A DNA stretch of 13,758 bases from Damh-18 sp964390945 (GTDB lineage: Bacteria > Patescibacteriota > Minisyncoccia > Phycocordibacterales > UBA918): the NCBI GenBank assembly GCA_964390945.1, contig CAYMIV010000021.1:1-13758 (forward strand), given 5' to 3'. The position numbers were made by a program, and so were the translations under genes. Below are positions 7,025 through 13,407 of the stretch, one piece after another (within the stretch, counting starts at the first letter, position 1; each line of letters begins with the position of its first letter). Below the pieces are notes generated by a model, which was not told where the DNA came from, ran no database searches, and was given only the letters and a program-made list of their open reading frames with translations.

Positions 7025-8053
7025 ATGAAAACAAAAGTAGCCATCAACGGCTTTGGACGCATTGGGAGAGCGTTTTTTCGCATGGCGTATGGCGACCCCG
7101 ACCTTGACATCGTTGCGATAAATGATCTCGGCAGTATCGAAAGTCTCGCATATCTTCTCACGTATGACACCGCATACGGACGCGCACCCTTCTCGGTTTC
7201 AAGCGAGCCGGGTTCACTCATCATTGATGGGTCGAAGGTTGCTTTTATCAGTGAAAAGGAACCGACGAAACTCCCCTGGAAAACTCTTGGCGCGGACATT
7301 GTCATTGAATGTACCGGTATTTTCACGACGTATGAAAAAGCGAAGGTGCACCTCGATGCAGGAGCCCGTCGCGTCGTTGTATCTGCACCGATTTCCGGCG
7401 ACCCTGCCGCAGCAGGTATAACGGGTGCGACCGTGCTTATGGGTGCAAACGAAAAAGACCTTGTACAGAGCACCATCACCTCGAACGCTTCGTGCACGAC
7501 AAACGCGACCAGTCCCTTAATCGGGATTCTCGATAAGGCAATCGGCATTGAAAAAGCAATCCTCAACACCGTCCACGCCTATACCGCGTCGCAGGCACTC
7601 GTGGATGGTCCCTCGAAGAAAGATCTGCGCGAAGGACGTGCGGCGGCGCAGAACATCGTACCCTCCTCAACGGGGGCGGCAAAGGCGACGGCGCTCGCAT
7701 ACCCGCAGATTAAAGACAAGTTTGATGGCATTTCAATTCGAGTACCGGTACCGGTCGGTTCAATTGTCGATGTCACCTTCATTGCGAAACGCCCCACCAC
7801 CGTCGCAGAGGTAAACGGTGCGCTCACTGATGCGGCGCAAGGAACCTGGAAGGACCTTTTTGCGGTCACGAATGACCCAATCGTATCCTCAGACATTATC
7901 GGCGCGCGATACGCTTCCATTGCTGACCTCGCAATGACACGCGTCGTGGACGGCAATTTGGTGAAGGTTCTCGCGTGGTACGACAATGAGACAAGTTATA
8001 CCGCCACTCTCATTTCCCATGCCCGCGCCGTTTCGAAGTTACTCGCCAGCTAA
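7025..8053 (+). CDS. gap: Glyceraldehyde-3-phosphate dehydrogenase (class I)
   Basis: The protein has 342 residues, normal for the family. It oxidises and phosphorylates glyceraldehyde 3-phosphate to 1,3-bisphosphoglycerate in the cytoplasm. The Rossmann motif GFGRIGR is at 9-15. Asp34 in NDL at the end of the second strand points to NAD rather than NADP. The catalytic Cys157 sits in SNASCTTN and the base His184 in HAYT. RAAAQNIVPSSTGAAKA and WYDNET are the expected C-terminal signatures. Two small departures from the common form are HAYTASQALVDG (usually HxYT-x-DQ) and DNETSY (usually DNEWGY); I expect these to be lineage features and not loss of function. It heads an operon with rpiB (11-base gap) and rpe, linking pentose phosphates to lower glycolysis. 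Confidence 0.95.
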   Translation: MKTKVAINGFGRIGRAFFRMAYGDPDLDIVAINDLGSIESLAYLLTYDTAYGRAPFSVSSEPGSLIIDGSKVAFISEKEPTKLPWKTLGADIVIECTGIFTTYEKAKVHLDAGARRVVVSAPISGDPAAAGITGATVLMGANEKDLVQSTITSNASCTTNATSPLIGILDKAIGIEKAILNTVHAYTASQALVDGPSKKDLREGRAAAQNIVPSSTGAAKATALAYPQIKDKFDGISIRVPVPVGSIVDVTFIAKRPTTVAEVNGALTDAAQGTWKDLFAVTNDPIVSSDIIGARYASIADLAMTRVVDGNLVKVLAWYDNETSYTATLISHARAVSKLLAS

Positions 8054-8064
8054 TTTGGTGTCGT

Positions 8065-8517
8065 ATGAACGTTTATTTTGCATCTGACCACGCCGGCTTT
8101 GAGTTAAAAAAGATTCTCCTTTCGTATGTTCGGGATGAACTTGGGTACGAGGTTGAGGATTGCGGTGCGTACGAGCTCGATATTGACGATGATTATCCCG
8201 ATTTCATCGCCGTTGCTGCGCGCGCAGTCTCTGAAGACCCTATACATCGAAAAGGAATCATCCTCGGCGGATCGGGGCAGGGTGAGGCAATTGTTGCAAA
8301 CAAGTTTCCCGGCGTCCGAGCGGTTGTATATTACGGACGCGAACCCGCAATTGTGAAATTGTCCCGAGAACACAATGACGCGAACATTCTTTCTCTGGGC
8401 GCCCGTTTCATTGAAACGGACCTCGCAAAGGATGCGGTGCGAATGTGGCTTGAAACGACATTTAGCGAAGACGTTCGTCACGTACGCCGCATCGCAAAGG
8501 TGAACACACTTCCATGA
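8065..8517 (+). CDS. rpiB: Ribose-5-phosphate isomerase B (RpiB/LacAB family)
   Basis: The protein has 150 residues, a full-length RpiB. It interconverts ribose 5-phosphate and ribulose 5-phosphate. Motifs are ASDHAGFELK at 6-16, the active-site loop GGSGQGEAIVANK at 68-80, the phosphate-binding segment around R100-E-H-N-D, and NILSLGARFI. In E. coli RpiB a Cys in the loop is the base; here that position is Gly68 and Glu74 is present instead, as in the Glu-type enzymes known from Mycobacterium tuberculosis. The next gene overlaps its stop by 4 bases (ATGA), so the two are translationally coupled. A LacA/LacB galactose-6-phosphate isomerase activity cannot be excluded, but the pentose-pathway neighbours favour RpiB. 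Confidence 0.9.
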   Translation: MNVYFASDHAGFELKKILLSYVRDELGYEVEDCGAYELDIDDDYPDFIAVAARAVSEDPIHRKGIILGGSGQGEAIVANKFPGVRAVVYYGREPAIVKLSREHNDANILSLGARFIETDLAKDAVRMWLETTFSEDVRHVRRIAKVNTLP

Positions 8518-9173
8518 ATCACGTTGTTCCCGCAATCATTCCCGAGTCGATAAGACACCTCGAAGAAACACTTGAACTCGTGCATGGATTCGCTCATGAG
8601 GTTCAGGTAGATGTGGTAGACGGCGTGTTCGTGCCATTCACCTCTTGGCCATATCACGACGGGGAACACATCGAGGACCTTTTTGAGTATGCGCACCATT
8701 TTCGGATTGAGGTTGACCTCATGCTCGAGGAGCCCGAAACAGTCATTTCCGAATATGTCCGTGCAGGCGTGCGCGACATTGTGGTGCACCTCGAGAGCGT
8801 GACTGATTTCGAGCGGGTCGTCGCCCTCAAGCGCGAGTTGGGATTTCGCCTCGGGCTTTCCATGAACAATGATTCACCACTCTCCCTCATCATTGAACGC
8901 ATACAACATGCCGATTATGTACAGTTCATGGGAATCGCACACATCGGCTCACAGGGGCAGCCGTTTGATGAACGGGTGCTTACCCACATACTGGCACTGA
9001 AGCAGAAATTTCCCGACATGCCCGTTTCGGTTGATGGAAGCGTGAATGCCGACACCATTCCGAAACTCCGTGATGCCGGAGTTGTCAGATTCATTTCCGG
9101 ATCAGCAATTGTGAAAGCAACAAACCCCGACGAGGCATATCGCACGCTCGATTCGCTCGCGCAAATCCGGTAG
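8514..9173 (+). CDS. rpe: Ribulose-phosphate 3-epimerase family protein, divergent metal site
   Basis: The protein has 219 residues and a TIM-barrel pattern of the Rpe family. The expected reaction is ribulose 5-phosphate to xylulose 5-phosphate. Family marks in order: VDVVDGVFVPF (32-42), VDLMLEEPE (67-75), a GLSMNN segment (114-119), VQFMGIAHIGSQGQ (136-149), VDGSVNADT (173-181) and the phosphate-binding ISGSAIV (194-200). The canonical enzyme uses two His and two Asp to hold Zn/Fe. Here the Asp residues remain (D33, D174), but the His positions read Gln31 and Asp68, and the usual PSLLSAD N-terminus reads PAIIPES. So the fold assignment is strong and the catalytic chemistry less certain. 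It overlaps rpiB by 4 bases, and context supports a pentose-phosphate role. Confidence 0.8.
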   Translation: MNHVVPAIIPESIRHLEETLELVHGFAHEVQVDVVDGVFVPFTSWPYHDGEHIEDLFEYAHHFRIEVDLMLEEPETVISEYVRAGVRDIVVHLESVTDFERVVALKRELGFRLGLSMNNDSPLSLIIERIQHADYVQFMGIAHIGSQGQPFDERVLTHILALKQKFPDMPVSVDGSVNADTIPKLRDAGVVRFISGSAIVKATNPDEAYRTLDSLAQIR

Positions 9174-9194
9174 TGTCCGGTCATTTCTATAAAC

Positions 9195-9219
9195 AGCCGC
9201 GCGCCAAAGGCGCGCGGCT
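9195..9219 (+). terminator. GC-rich perfect hairpin after rpe
   Basis: AGCCGCGCGCC at 9195-9205 and its exact complement at 9209-9219 make an 11-bp stem with loop AAA, 22 bases after the rpe stop. The downstream tail is only moderately T-rich (CGTTGCTATACTT). It most likely ends the gap-rpiB-rpe transcript. The tkt promoter begins directly beyond it. Confidence 0.6.
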
Positions 9220-9222
9220 CGT

Positions 9223-9231
9223 TGCTATACT
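9223..9231 (+). promoter_or_regulatory. Extended -10 promoter for the transketolase genes
   Basis: TGC followed by TATACT is an extended -10 element. The -35 region would fall inside the preceding hairpin and shows no consensus, which suits an extended -10 promoter. The predicted start near 9238 gives a leader of about 24 bases without Shine-Dalgarno. Confidence 0.5.
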
Positions 9232-9261
9232 TACAATAAATCCAAATTTATTTGAGTACCT

Positions 9262-10152
9262 ATGAATTATCTTACCGATGACGAAGTGCGTTCGCTCGAA
9301 TTGAAGGCGAATGAAATCCGCCAAAGCATCATCGAGATGCTTGTCGAGGCGGGAACGGGACACACCGCGGGCCCTCTGGGCATGGCCGACATATTTACAC
9401 TCCTCTACTTCAAGGTGCTCCGCCATAATCCCAAAGACCCGTTTTGGGCGGACCGCGATCGGCTCATTCTTTCGAACGGTCACATTTGTCCGGTGCTTTA
9501 TGCTGCCATGGCGCACGCAGGCTACTTTCCCGTTGAGGAATTGCTCACGCTCCGCAAATTCGGTTCGCGGCTCCAGGGACATCCCCACAAAGAAATGCTT
9601 CCCGGCATAGAGACGAGTTCCGGGCCTCTCGGTTCCGGCCTCTCACAGGCGGTTGGCATGGCGCTTGCGGAACGTATCGACAGCCCGTTTTCCGCTAAGA
9701 ATTTTTACTGTCTCACCGGCGACGGCGAACTCGACTGCGGGCAGATATGGGAGGCACTCATGCTTGCGGGAAAGGAGAAAATCAACAATCTGACCATGAT
9801 TATCGACCGCAATGCAATCCAAATTGACGGCTACACTGAAGATGTTATGCCGCTCGAACCCTTGCGCGAAAAGTTTGAGTCATTCAACTGGGATGTTCAG
9901 GAGGTTGACGGTCACAATATGCGCGCCATAAATGACGCAATCGGCAAAGCGCAGGCGGTATATAGCCAGCCCTCAGTCATCATTGCGCACACCATTCCTT
10001 CAAAGGGTGTTGACGTCTTTGAGCGCGACTTCCGCTGGCACGGCAATCCGCCCGGACTCGGACCAGAAGACCGCGTCAAGCAGAAAGAGCAAGCAAAGGT
10101 CGCGCTCGAAAAACTTCGTACCCTTGCGGGAACCATTAACCTCAATGATTAA
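9262..10152 (+). CDS. tkt: Transketolase, N-terminal (thiamine diphosphate-binding) subunit
   Basis: The protein has 296 residues, the usual size of a stand-alone transketolase N-terminal half. Together with the next gene product it moves two-carbon ketol units between sugar phosphates in the non-oxidative pentose phosphate pathway. The cofactor motif runs from GDGELDCGQ (153-161) to Asn184 in IDRN, the classical GDG-(about 28)-N that holds Mg and the diphosphate. Conserved His residues are in TGHTAG (H34), SNGH (H74) and QGHPH (H107); SGPLGSGL lies at 120-127, and HGNPP is near the end. The next subunit starts 6 bases after the stop. Split transketolases are typical of archaea, some Firmicutes and CPR bacteria. 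A dehydrogenase or DXS-like role is unlikely given the motif set. Confidence 0.93.
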   Translation: MNYLTDDEVRSLELKANEIRQSIIEMLVEAGTGHTAGPLGMADIFTLLYFKVLRHNPKDPFWADRDRLILSNGHICPVLYAAMAHAGYFPVEELLTLRKFGSRLQGHPHKEMLPGIETSSGPLGSGLSQAVGMALAERIDSPFSAKNFYCLTGDGELDCGQIWEALMLAGKEKINNLTMIIDRNAIQIDGYTEDVMPLEPLREKFESFNWDVQEVDGHNMRAINDAIGKAQAVYSQPSVIIAHTIPSKGVDVFERDFRWHGNPPGLGPEDRVKQKEQAKVALEKLRTLAGTINLND

Positions 10153-10158
10153 CTTCGT

Positions 10159-11142
10159 ATGCTAGCACACCACCTAAATCCGAATCTCTTCGATGAAAAA
10201 GTTGAAAAACTTCCGAATCGAAACGGATACGGCGACGGTCTCAAGGAAGCAGGAGAAAAAGACGCGCGCATCGTGGCACTCTCCGCAGATCTCACCGCAT
10301 CGACGAAAACCAACGTGTTCGCTGATGCGTTTCCAAAACGATTTACGCAAGTCGGTATCGGCGAGCAGTCACTCGCGTCTGTTGCCGCAGGAATGTCCGC
10401 AATGGGTAAAATCCCATTTATCGCCTCTTATGCAATGTTTTCACCTGGGCGAAGTTGGGAACAGGTACGCACCACCATTTGCTACAACAACTCAAACGTG
10501 AAGGTCATCGGTGCTCACGCGGGCATTTCTGTCGGCCCTGACGGAGCGACCCACCAGGCGATTGAGGACATTGCCATCATGCGGGTCATACCGCGCATGG
10601 TTGTCATAGCACCCTGTGATACGCACGAAGCAAAGCGGGCAACACTCGCCATGGCGCAGTATGTGGGCCCCGTGTATATGCGGCTCGCTCGAGAGAATAC
10701 CCCCGTCATCACAACTCCCGGTTCTCCGTTTGAGATTGGCAAGGCGGAAGTGTACCTCACGCGGGACTCTGTGCACGAGAAAAAAGTCGGCATCGTAAGC
10801 GCAGGCACCATTCTCTACCACGCGCTCGTTGCCGGGAAGAAACTCAATGAAATGGGCATCGGTGCATCAGTTATGAATCTCGCCACTATTAAACCGCTCG
10901 ATACGGAAGCAATTCGCGCTTTCGCGGAAGACCACGACGTCCTCGTTACTGTTGAGGAACATCAAGTTGCGGGGGGCATCGGCTCGGCGATATCCGAATA
11001 CCTTTCCGAAGTGCGCCCGACCCGTGTCGTAAAACTCGGAGTGAAGGATGTGTTCGGTCAGTCGGGTACCATGGATGAACTCCTCGCGCACTATGAAATT
11101 GACGCACCTTCGATTGTGAAAGCGGTGCAAGCACTGGTTTGA
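10159..11142 (+). CDS. tkt: Transketolase, C-terminal (pyrimidine-binding) subunit
   Basis: The protein has 327 residues and completes the split enzyme. The catalytic Glu69 that activates the thiamine ring is in GIGEQS (66-71). SADLTAST (42-49) and HAGISVGPDGATHQ (120-133) match the Pyr domain of transketolases and DXS-like enzymes, with His120 and His132 expected near the substrate. A C-terminal transketolase domain follows (about 200-320) with TVEEHQVAGGIGSA and DVFGQSG. It lies 6 bases after the N-terminal subunit and is followed by a strong terminator, so the two form a dedicated operon. Products such as glyceraldehyde 3-phosphate feed GAPDH encoded just upstream. Confidence 0.93.
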   Translation: MLAHHLNPNLFDEKVEKLPNRNGYGDGLKEAGEKDARIVALSADLTASTKTNVFADAFPKRFTQVGIGEQSLASVAAGMSAMGKIPFIASYAMFSPGRSWEQVRTTICYNNSNVKVIGAHAGISVGPDGATHQAIEDIAIMRVIPRMVVIAPCDTHEAKRATLAMAQYVGPVYMRLARENTPVITTPGSPFEIGKAEVYLTRDSVHEKKVGIVSAGTILYHALVAGKKLNEMGIGASVMNLATIKPLDTEAIRAFAEDHDVLVTVEEHQVAGGIGSAISEYLSEVRPTRVVKLGVKDVFGQSGTMDELLAHYEIDAPSIVKAVQALV

Positions 11143-11151
11143 ATCAAATTC

Positions 11152-11184
11152 AAACCCCCTCGGCAAGGTCGCCGAGGGGGTTTT
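11152..11184. terminator. Bidirectional intrinsic terminator between tkt and the PfkB-family gene
   Basis: AAACCCCCTCGGC (11152-11164) pairs perfectly with the 13 bases at 11171-11183 around a 6-base loop, followed by TTTTGTTT on the plus strand. On the minus strand the stem is followed by TTTGAATTTG. It lies 9 bases after the transketolase stop and 18 bases from the stop of the converging kinase gene, so it serves both. Confidence 0.92.
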
Positions 11185-11201
11185 GTTTGAGGTGAGGTTA
11201 T

Positions 11202-12206
11202 TTATACCTGTTTTGGTCTGTAGTCGGCGGGAGCACTCTTCAAATACTCCCGGAGTTTTTCTTGTGTAAGGAGTCCGGTCTGGGCTCCAATGTTTTGTAC
11301 GACAGACATCGAATTGATTGGTCCCCAGGAGAGTGCTGTTGGCACATCGTATCCGAGAATAATTGCGGAGGTAAATGTTGAGGAGAACGCATCTCCGGCA
11401 CCAGTACGGGAAATGGGCTCTTTTGGATCCGGGTACATCGGCATATACCATGACGTGTCACCCTCAAGTGCAAATGCGCCATTGGGGCCATCGGTGATGA
11501 CCGGAATCTTCACACCAAGCGCCTTCATACCACGGAGAAGTGTCGGCATATCCTGCTCGTTTGTTTCAAGAATTTCTTGAGCTTCCTCTTTGTTGCAGAA
11601 GAATATTTCTGTTCTTGCATAGAGGTCTGCAAGTTCTTTTGCTCCGAGTTTTATTTGGAATGTTCCAGGTTGGAATGCGAGTTTTGTCTCAGGGTGTTCC
11701 GCAAGGTACGTAGCCACTTCGTGATGGAAGGGAACGCTGTTTTCTCCCACCGAAGAGAAGTAAAGAAATTTTGGTGGGACAGGGAAGTCGGGAAGGATAT
11801 ATGGGTACTCCTCGTGTTTTATGAGAATGGTTCGTTCCGCGCCGTACCGAAGCACATAATGGTAATTGGTCTTTTTTCCTTCATGAATCTTCACAAAATC
11901 AGTGCTCACGCCCTCTTTGCGAAGTTGCTCGAGGCAGTCTTTTCCGTAACTGTCGTGACCGAGGTTCGTCACAAGTCCCGACCTAAGGCCGAGTCTGTGT
12001 GCCGCAACGGCGGCGTTTGGAGAATTTCCCACCGCATTCACCACCACCACGTCATCGTACGGCAACTTGTGGCCAAACGGCATGTGAAGGGTGAGACGAC
12101 CCGTGTCCATGTCCTTGCTTACATCAGCCGCGTCTTTATTAAGTTCTATAAATGCATCGACAACGATATCGCCGAGGGCGACAAAATCTAATTGTTCTTG
12201 AGCCAT
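11202..12206 (-). CDS. PfkB-family carbohydrate/nucleoside kinase
   Basis: The protein has 334 residues when started at the ATG at 12206-12204, preferred over an in-frame ATG at 12242 because the latter lies upstream of the likely -10 box and would add 12 atypical residues. ATP-dependent ribokinase fold: LGDIVVDAFIE at 11-21 (first strand), the substrate-side GNSPNAAVAAHRLGL at 60-74, NKEE at 205-208 (the N-x-x-E that handles Mg/phosphate), and the C-terminal signature TGAGDAF at 268-274 with Asp272 as the catalytic base. The substrate cannot be read from the sequence: ribose, fructose 6-phosphate, a nucleoside or a deoxy-sugar acid are all possible. Beside a pentose phosphate cluster, a pentose or nucleoside kinase, or a stand-in phosphofructokinase, is attractive. 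It is single-gene, converging on tkt and divergent from the dehydrogenase. Confidence 0.88.
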   Translation of the reverse strand: MAQEQLDFVALGDIVVDAFIELNKDAADVSKDMDTGRLTLHMPFGHKLPYDDVVVVNAVGNSPNAAVAAHRLGLRSGLVTNLGHDSYGKDCLEQLRKEGVSTDFVKIHEGKKTNYHYVLRYGAERTILIKHEEYPYILPDFPVPPKFLYFSSVGENSVPFHHEVATYLAEHPETKLAFQPGTFQIKLGAKELADLYARTEIFFCNKEEAQEILETNEQDMPTLLRGMKALGVKIPVITDGPNGAFALEGDTSWYMPMYPDPKEPISRTGAGDAFSSTFTSAIILGYDVPTALSWGPINSMSVVQNIGAQTGLLTQEKLREYLKSAPADYRPKQV

Positions 12207-12215
12207 AATGCCATT

Positions 12216-12224
12216 ATTGTACCA
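12216..12224 (-). promoter_or_regulatory. Extended -10 promoter for the PfkB-family gene
   Basis: On the minus strand TGG is followed by TACAAT, reading from 12224 down to 12216. The start codon at 12206 lies about 10 bases after the -10, which implies a nearly leaderless transcript. Confidence 0.5.
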
Positions 12225-12241
12225 CCGCAGAACATCGCCCA

Positions 12242-12250
12242 TGCTACAAT
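12242..12250 (+). promoter_or_regulatory. Extended -10 promoter for the D-2-hydroxyacid dehydrogenase
   Basis: TGC is followed by TACAAT (12245-12250). The predicted start near 12257 leaves a leader of about 36 bases that contains the palindrome at 12264. The same TGN-TACAAT element faces the other way 23 bases upstream. Confidence 0.5.
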
Positions 12251-12263
12251 ACTGTGGTTAGCA

Positions 12264-12276
12264 TCCTAAGTTAGGA
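12264..12276. promoter_or_regulatory. 13-bp palindrome, candidate operator for the dehydrogenase gene
   Basis: TCCTAA-G-TTAGGA is a perfect inverted repeat with a one-base centre, just downstream of the predicted transcript start and 16 bases before the ATG. A dimeric repressor bound here would block transcription. No regulator gene is present in the window; the role is inferred from symmetry and position. Confidence 0.4.
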
Positions 12277-12292
12277 CAATCATACATAATCT

Positions 12293-13267
12293 ATGGCACT
12301 TGTTTATATAACCCGGAAAATTCCCGACATCGGTATCAACCTCCTCCGCGCCGCGGGACACGAAGTTGATGTAAGCACAAAGGACGGCGTACTTACCCGT
12401 GCGGAACTCTTGGCTGATCTCTCCGCCAAACCATATGATGCGGTACTCTCGCTCCTCACCGACACGATTGATGAAGGGGTCTTTGATTCCGTTCCAAGCG
12501 CAAAGATATTTGCAAATTACGCCGTCGGGTACAACAACATTAATCTTCCCGCCGCCAAAGAACGAAACATCACTATAACGAACACCCCCGGCGTACTCAC
12601 GAACACCGTCGCCGAATTTGCGCTCGCACTCATCATGGACGTCACGAAGCGTGTTGCTGAATCAGACCGGTTCACTCGTTCTGGAAAGTTTAAGGGCTGG
12701 GCCCCGGAACTTTTTTTGGGAGCTGACCTTGCGGGGAAGACACTCGGACTTCTCGGCGCAGGACGAATCGGATATGAAGTTGCGCTCAAGGCCTCGCGCG
12801 GTCTCGGTATGAAGGTCATATACTATGATATCGCGCGAAACGAAGCACTCGAACGGGAGGTTGGCGCCGCATTTAAAGAAACGGTTGAGGCGTTGCTCCC
12901 CGAGTCGGACATTGTCTCAATCCATGTTCCCCTCCTCCCGACCACAACCCACCTCATGAACGCAGAACGCTTGGCGCTCATGAAGCCGTCAGCATACCTC
13001 GTCAATACATCACGAGGTCCCGTTATTGATGAGGCGGCGCTCGTTGAGGCGCTCAAGAATGGCGTCATTCGGGGGGCGGCACTTGATGTTTTTGAGCATG
13101 AGCCGGAATTGGTCAAGGGACTTGCCGAACTTGATAACGCTGTCATAACACCTCACACCGCCTCGGCAACAGAAGAAACCAGGAATAAAATGTCTGAAAT
13201 GGCGGCACAGAATATCATTGATTTTCTTGCTGGAGTCACCCCGCCCAACGTCGTTCCGCTTCCTTGA
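12293..13267 (+). CDS. D-2-hydroxyacid dehydrogenase (glyoxylate/hydroxypyruvate reductase or glycerate dehydrogenase type)
   Basis: The protein has 324 residues, the family's normal length. It reduces 2-keto acids to D-2-hydroxyacids with NAD(P)H in the cytoplasm. The dinucleotide motif GAGRIG lies in LGLLGAGRIGYEVA (about 152-165), and the following strand ends YYD, favouring NADH. The catalytic triad is complete: Arg241 in NTSRGP, Glu270 in FEHEP and His288 in TPHTAS. NYAVGYNNI in the substrate domain resembles glycerate dehydrogenase/glyoxylate reductase (GyaR) more than the D-lactate dehydrogenase subgroup, but the exact substrate is uncertain. It has its own promoter and a candidate operator. 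In a fermentative cell it could reoxidise NADH made by GAPDH. Confidence 0.92.
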   Translation: MALVYITRKIPDIGINLLRAAGHEVDVSTKDGVLTRAELLADLSAKPYDAVLSLLTDTIDEGVFDSVPSAKIFANYAVGYNNINLPAAKERNITITNTPGVLTNTVAEFALALIMDVTKRVAESDRFTRSGKFKGWAPELFLGADLAGKTLGLLGAGRIGYEVALKASRGLGMKVIYYDIARNEALEREVGAAFKETVEALLPESDIVSIHVPLLPTTTHLMNAERLALMKPSAYLVNTSRGPVIDEAALVEALKNGVIRGAALDVFEHEPELVKGLAELDNAVITPHTASATEETRNKMSEMAAQNIIDFLAGVTPPNVVPLP

Positions 13268-13292
13268 AACACACCGTGACGTATGGTATGGT
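13264..13292 (+). promoter_or_regulatory. Promoter candidate for the L25 gene
   Basis: TTGAAA (13264-13269, overlapping the dehydrogenase stop codon) and TATGGT (13287-13292) are separated by 17 bases, and TGG directly precedes the -10. The predicted start near 13299 leaves a leader of about 109 bases. The -10 lies in a TATGG microrepeat, so its register is uncertain. Confidence 0.4.
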
Positions 13293-13313
13293 ATCCCACT
13301 AAGTTGCCGAACG

Positions 13314-13326
13314 ACGCACTGTGCGT
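13314..13326. promoter_or_regulatory. 13-bp palindrome in the L25 leader
   Basis: ACGCAC-T-GTGCGT is a perfect inverted repeat with a one-base centre, inside the 140-base gap before L25. A second weak hairpin (GGGG-TATG-CCCC, 13378-13389) lies closer to the start codon. These could be an operator or an autoregulatory RNA leader, but nothing shows which. Otherwise I see nothing in this gap. Confidence 0.3.
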
Positions 13327-13407
13327 GAAAGAGGCAATGACTGATTAGTAAAACGTAATTTATCCATCGAGTAATCCGGGGTATGCCCCACGGCAAAAAA
13401 AGAACAT

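Noticed and set aside
9195..9219. Insertion-sequence end or attachment site
   Set aside because: There is no transposase, no target duplication and no partner repeat in the window; a terminator is simpler.
10867..11451. Open frame of 194 codons on the minus strand
   Set aside because: It crosses the transketolase C-terminal gene, the terminator and part of the kinase gene in another frame; composition is that of a shadow frame.
11577..12191. Open frame of 204 codons on the plus strand
   Set aside because: It lies wholly antisense to the PfkB-family gene, which has all its kinase motifs; the translation is Arg/Cys/Phe-rich with no recognisable motif.
12207..12242. Earlier ATG for the PfkB-family kinase
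   Set aside because: It lies upstream of the kinase's likely -10 box and adds residues absent from the usual family start.
8515..13267. Possible UGA recoding to glycine
   Set aside because: rpiB, the transketolase C-terminal gene and the dehydrogenase all end at TGA at their normal family lengths, and no internal TGA is needed.
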